Shown here: piece by piece, positions 6,217-6,425 of the stretch
How positions within the stretch are numbered: position 1 is the stretch's first letter
Layout of the letters: every line of letters starts with the position of its first letter
Notes under the pieces: model-generated
The model's database searches: none
What the model was told of the DNA's origin: nothing
Seen by the model: the letters and a program-made list of their open reading frames with translations, nothing else
Program-made: the position numbers and the translations under genes
Source: JASFHF01 sp050123375
GTDB lineage: Bacteria; Pseudomonadota; Gammaproteobacteria; UBA12402
Direction of reading: 5' to 3'
Length of the DNA stretch: 6,425 bases
NCBI GenBank assembly: GCA_050123375.1
Contig: JASFHF010000060.1
Location: forward strand, 1 to 6,425

Positions 6217-6255
6217 TGGGCACTGTAGTCAGCGTAGCCCATATTTCGTTACGCT
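6217..6255. repeat. REP-like imperfect hairpin
   Basis: TGGGC (6217-6221) pairs with GCCCA (6237-6241). Inside, CTG and CAG close a TAGT tetraloop, giving a stem with an internal bulge. A second pairing, AGCGTA (6231-6236) with TACGCT (6250-6255), overlaps it. The string GCGTAGCCCATATTTCGTTACGCT resembles the GTAGCCCGTATTTCGC-type repetitive extragenic elements of gammaproteobacteria, in degenerate form; that match is from memory. It may act as a transcript end or be a decayed repeat. Confidence 0.4.
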
Positions 6256-6349
6256 TTAAAAGAGCTGTTATTTCAACATCTTACTGTTTGCCCCATAATG
6301 TAAGCCCCTAAAAATTCCCATCTAGATTTTTATTTTATTTTTTATTATT

Positions 6350-6425
6350 TTACGCAAGTAGATTTCTGTCAATAAACTGCGGCAGTAATTTTTTAGGATC
6401 GATTTCTTTGCGGCGCATCTTGTGC
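6350..6425 (-). CDS. C-terminal end of an unidentified minus-strand gene
   Basis: Reading the minus strand from the right edge, one frame stays open to TAA at 6352-6350 and gives HKMRRKEIDPKKLLPQFIDR followed by NLLA. The mix of charged and hydrophobic residues looks like genuine protein. The other minus frames stop earlier or are lysine/isoleucine-rich from A-tracts. The Met at 6418 would make only 22 residues, so this is more likely the tail of a larger gene entering from beyond the window, converging on the toxin locus. The product cannot be named from so little sequence. Confidence 0.4.
   Translation of the reverse strand, partial: HKMRRKEIDPKKLLPQFIDRNLLA

Noticed and set aside
6051..6242. 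Minus-strand 63-codon open frame beginning MGYADYSAHT
   Set aside because: It starts inside the REP-like hairpin, runs through the AT inverted repeat and then antisense to the 187-residue gene; no ribosome-binding site or recognisable protein features.
6310..6349. AAAAAT/ATTTTT pairing followed by T-rich DNA as a + strand intrinsic terminator
   Set aside because: The stem has no G/C pairs and the T tract is repeatedly interrupted by A; it is likely plain AT-rich spacer.

Overview
The window is AT-rich (roughly 35-40% G+C by eye) and densely coding on the + strand. It is dominated by the 3' part of one very large gene for a TcB/TcC-like RHS polymorphic toxin. Two small downstream genes and the tail of a minus-strand gene at the right edge follow. 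The TcdB-type domain next to an RHS shell, the low G+C and a degenerate REP-like hairpin suggest a gammaproteobacterium, perhaps of the Legionella/Coxiella/Rickettsiella kind. That placement is a guess from style; no taxonomic marker gene is present.

Layout. Positions 1-5040 are one uninterrupted reading frame (frame 1, 1679 codons plus stop) that enters from beyond the left edge. It begins inside a near-identical 171-bp tandem repeat encoding FG-GAP/VCBS calcium-binding repeats. It continues through a TcdB mid-domain-like segment, a long YD-repeat (RHS) shell, the RHS core signature ending in DPTG, a glycine/alanine-rich hydrophobic pre-toxin region of about 270 residues, and a compact C-terminal tip of about 80 residues that is probably the toxin, possibly a small RNase. 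Positions 5037-5402 hold a small gene coupled to the toxin stop, the best candidate for the cognate immunity protein. Positions 5403-5507 continue in the same frame after its stop and read as a 34-residue protein-like tail with no start, probably a relic of another gene. Positions 5566-6129 encode an unrecognised 187-residue protein with its own good ribosome-binding site. Positions 6130-6349 are non-coding and hold two inverted repeats. Positions 6350-6425 carry the C-terminal end of a minus-strand gene.

How it fits together. The arrangement is that of a polymorphic toxin locus: a delivery and encapsulation shell, an exchangeable toxin tip, an adjacent immunity gene, then downstream fragments and small genes of the sort left by successive tip/immunity replacements. 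Codon preference shifts from A-ending codons (ATA, ACA, GGA) in the shell to T-ending codons (ATT, ACT, CCT, GGT) in the last part of the toxin and in the immunity gene, consistent with a replaced tip. The tip, its partner, the orphan tail and the 187-residue protein are the least explained parts.
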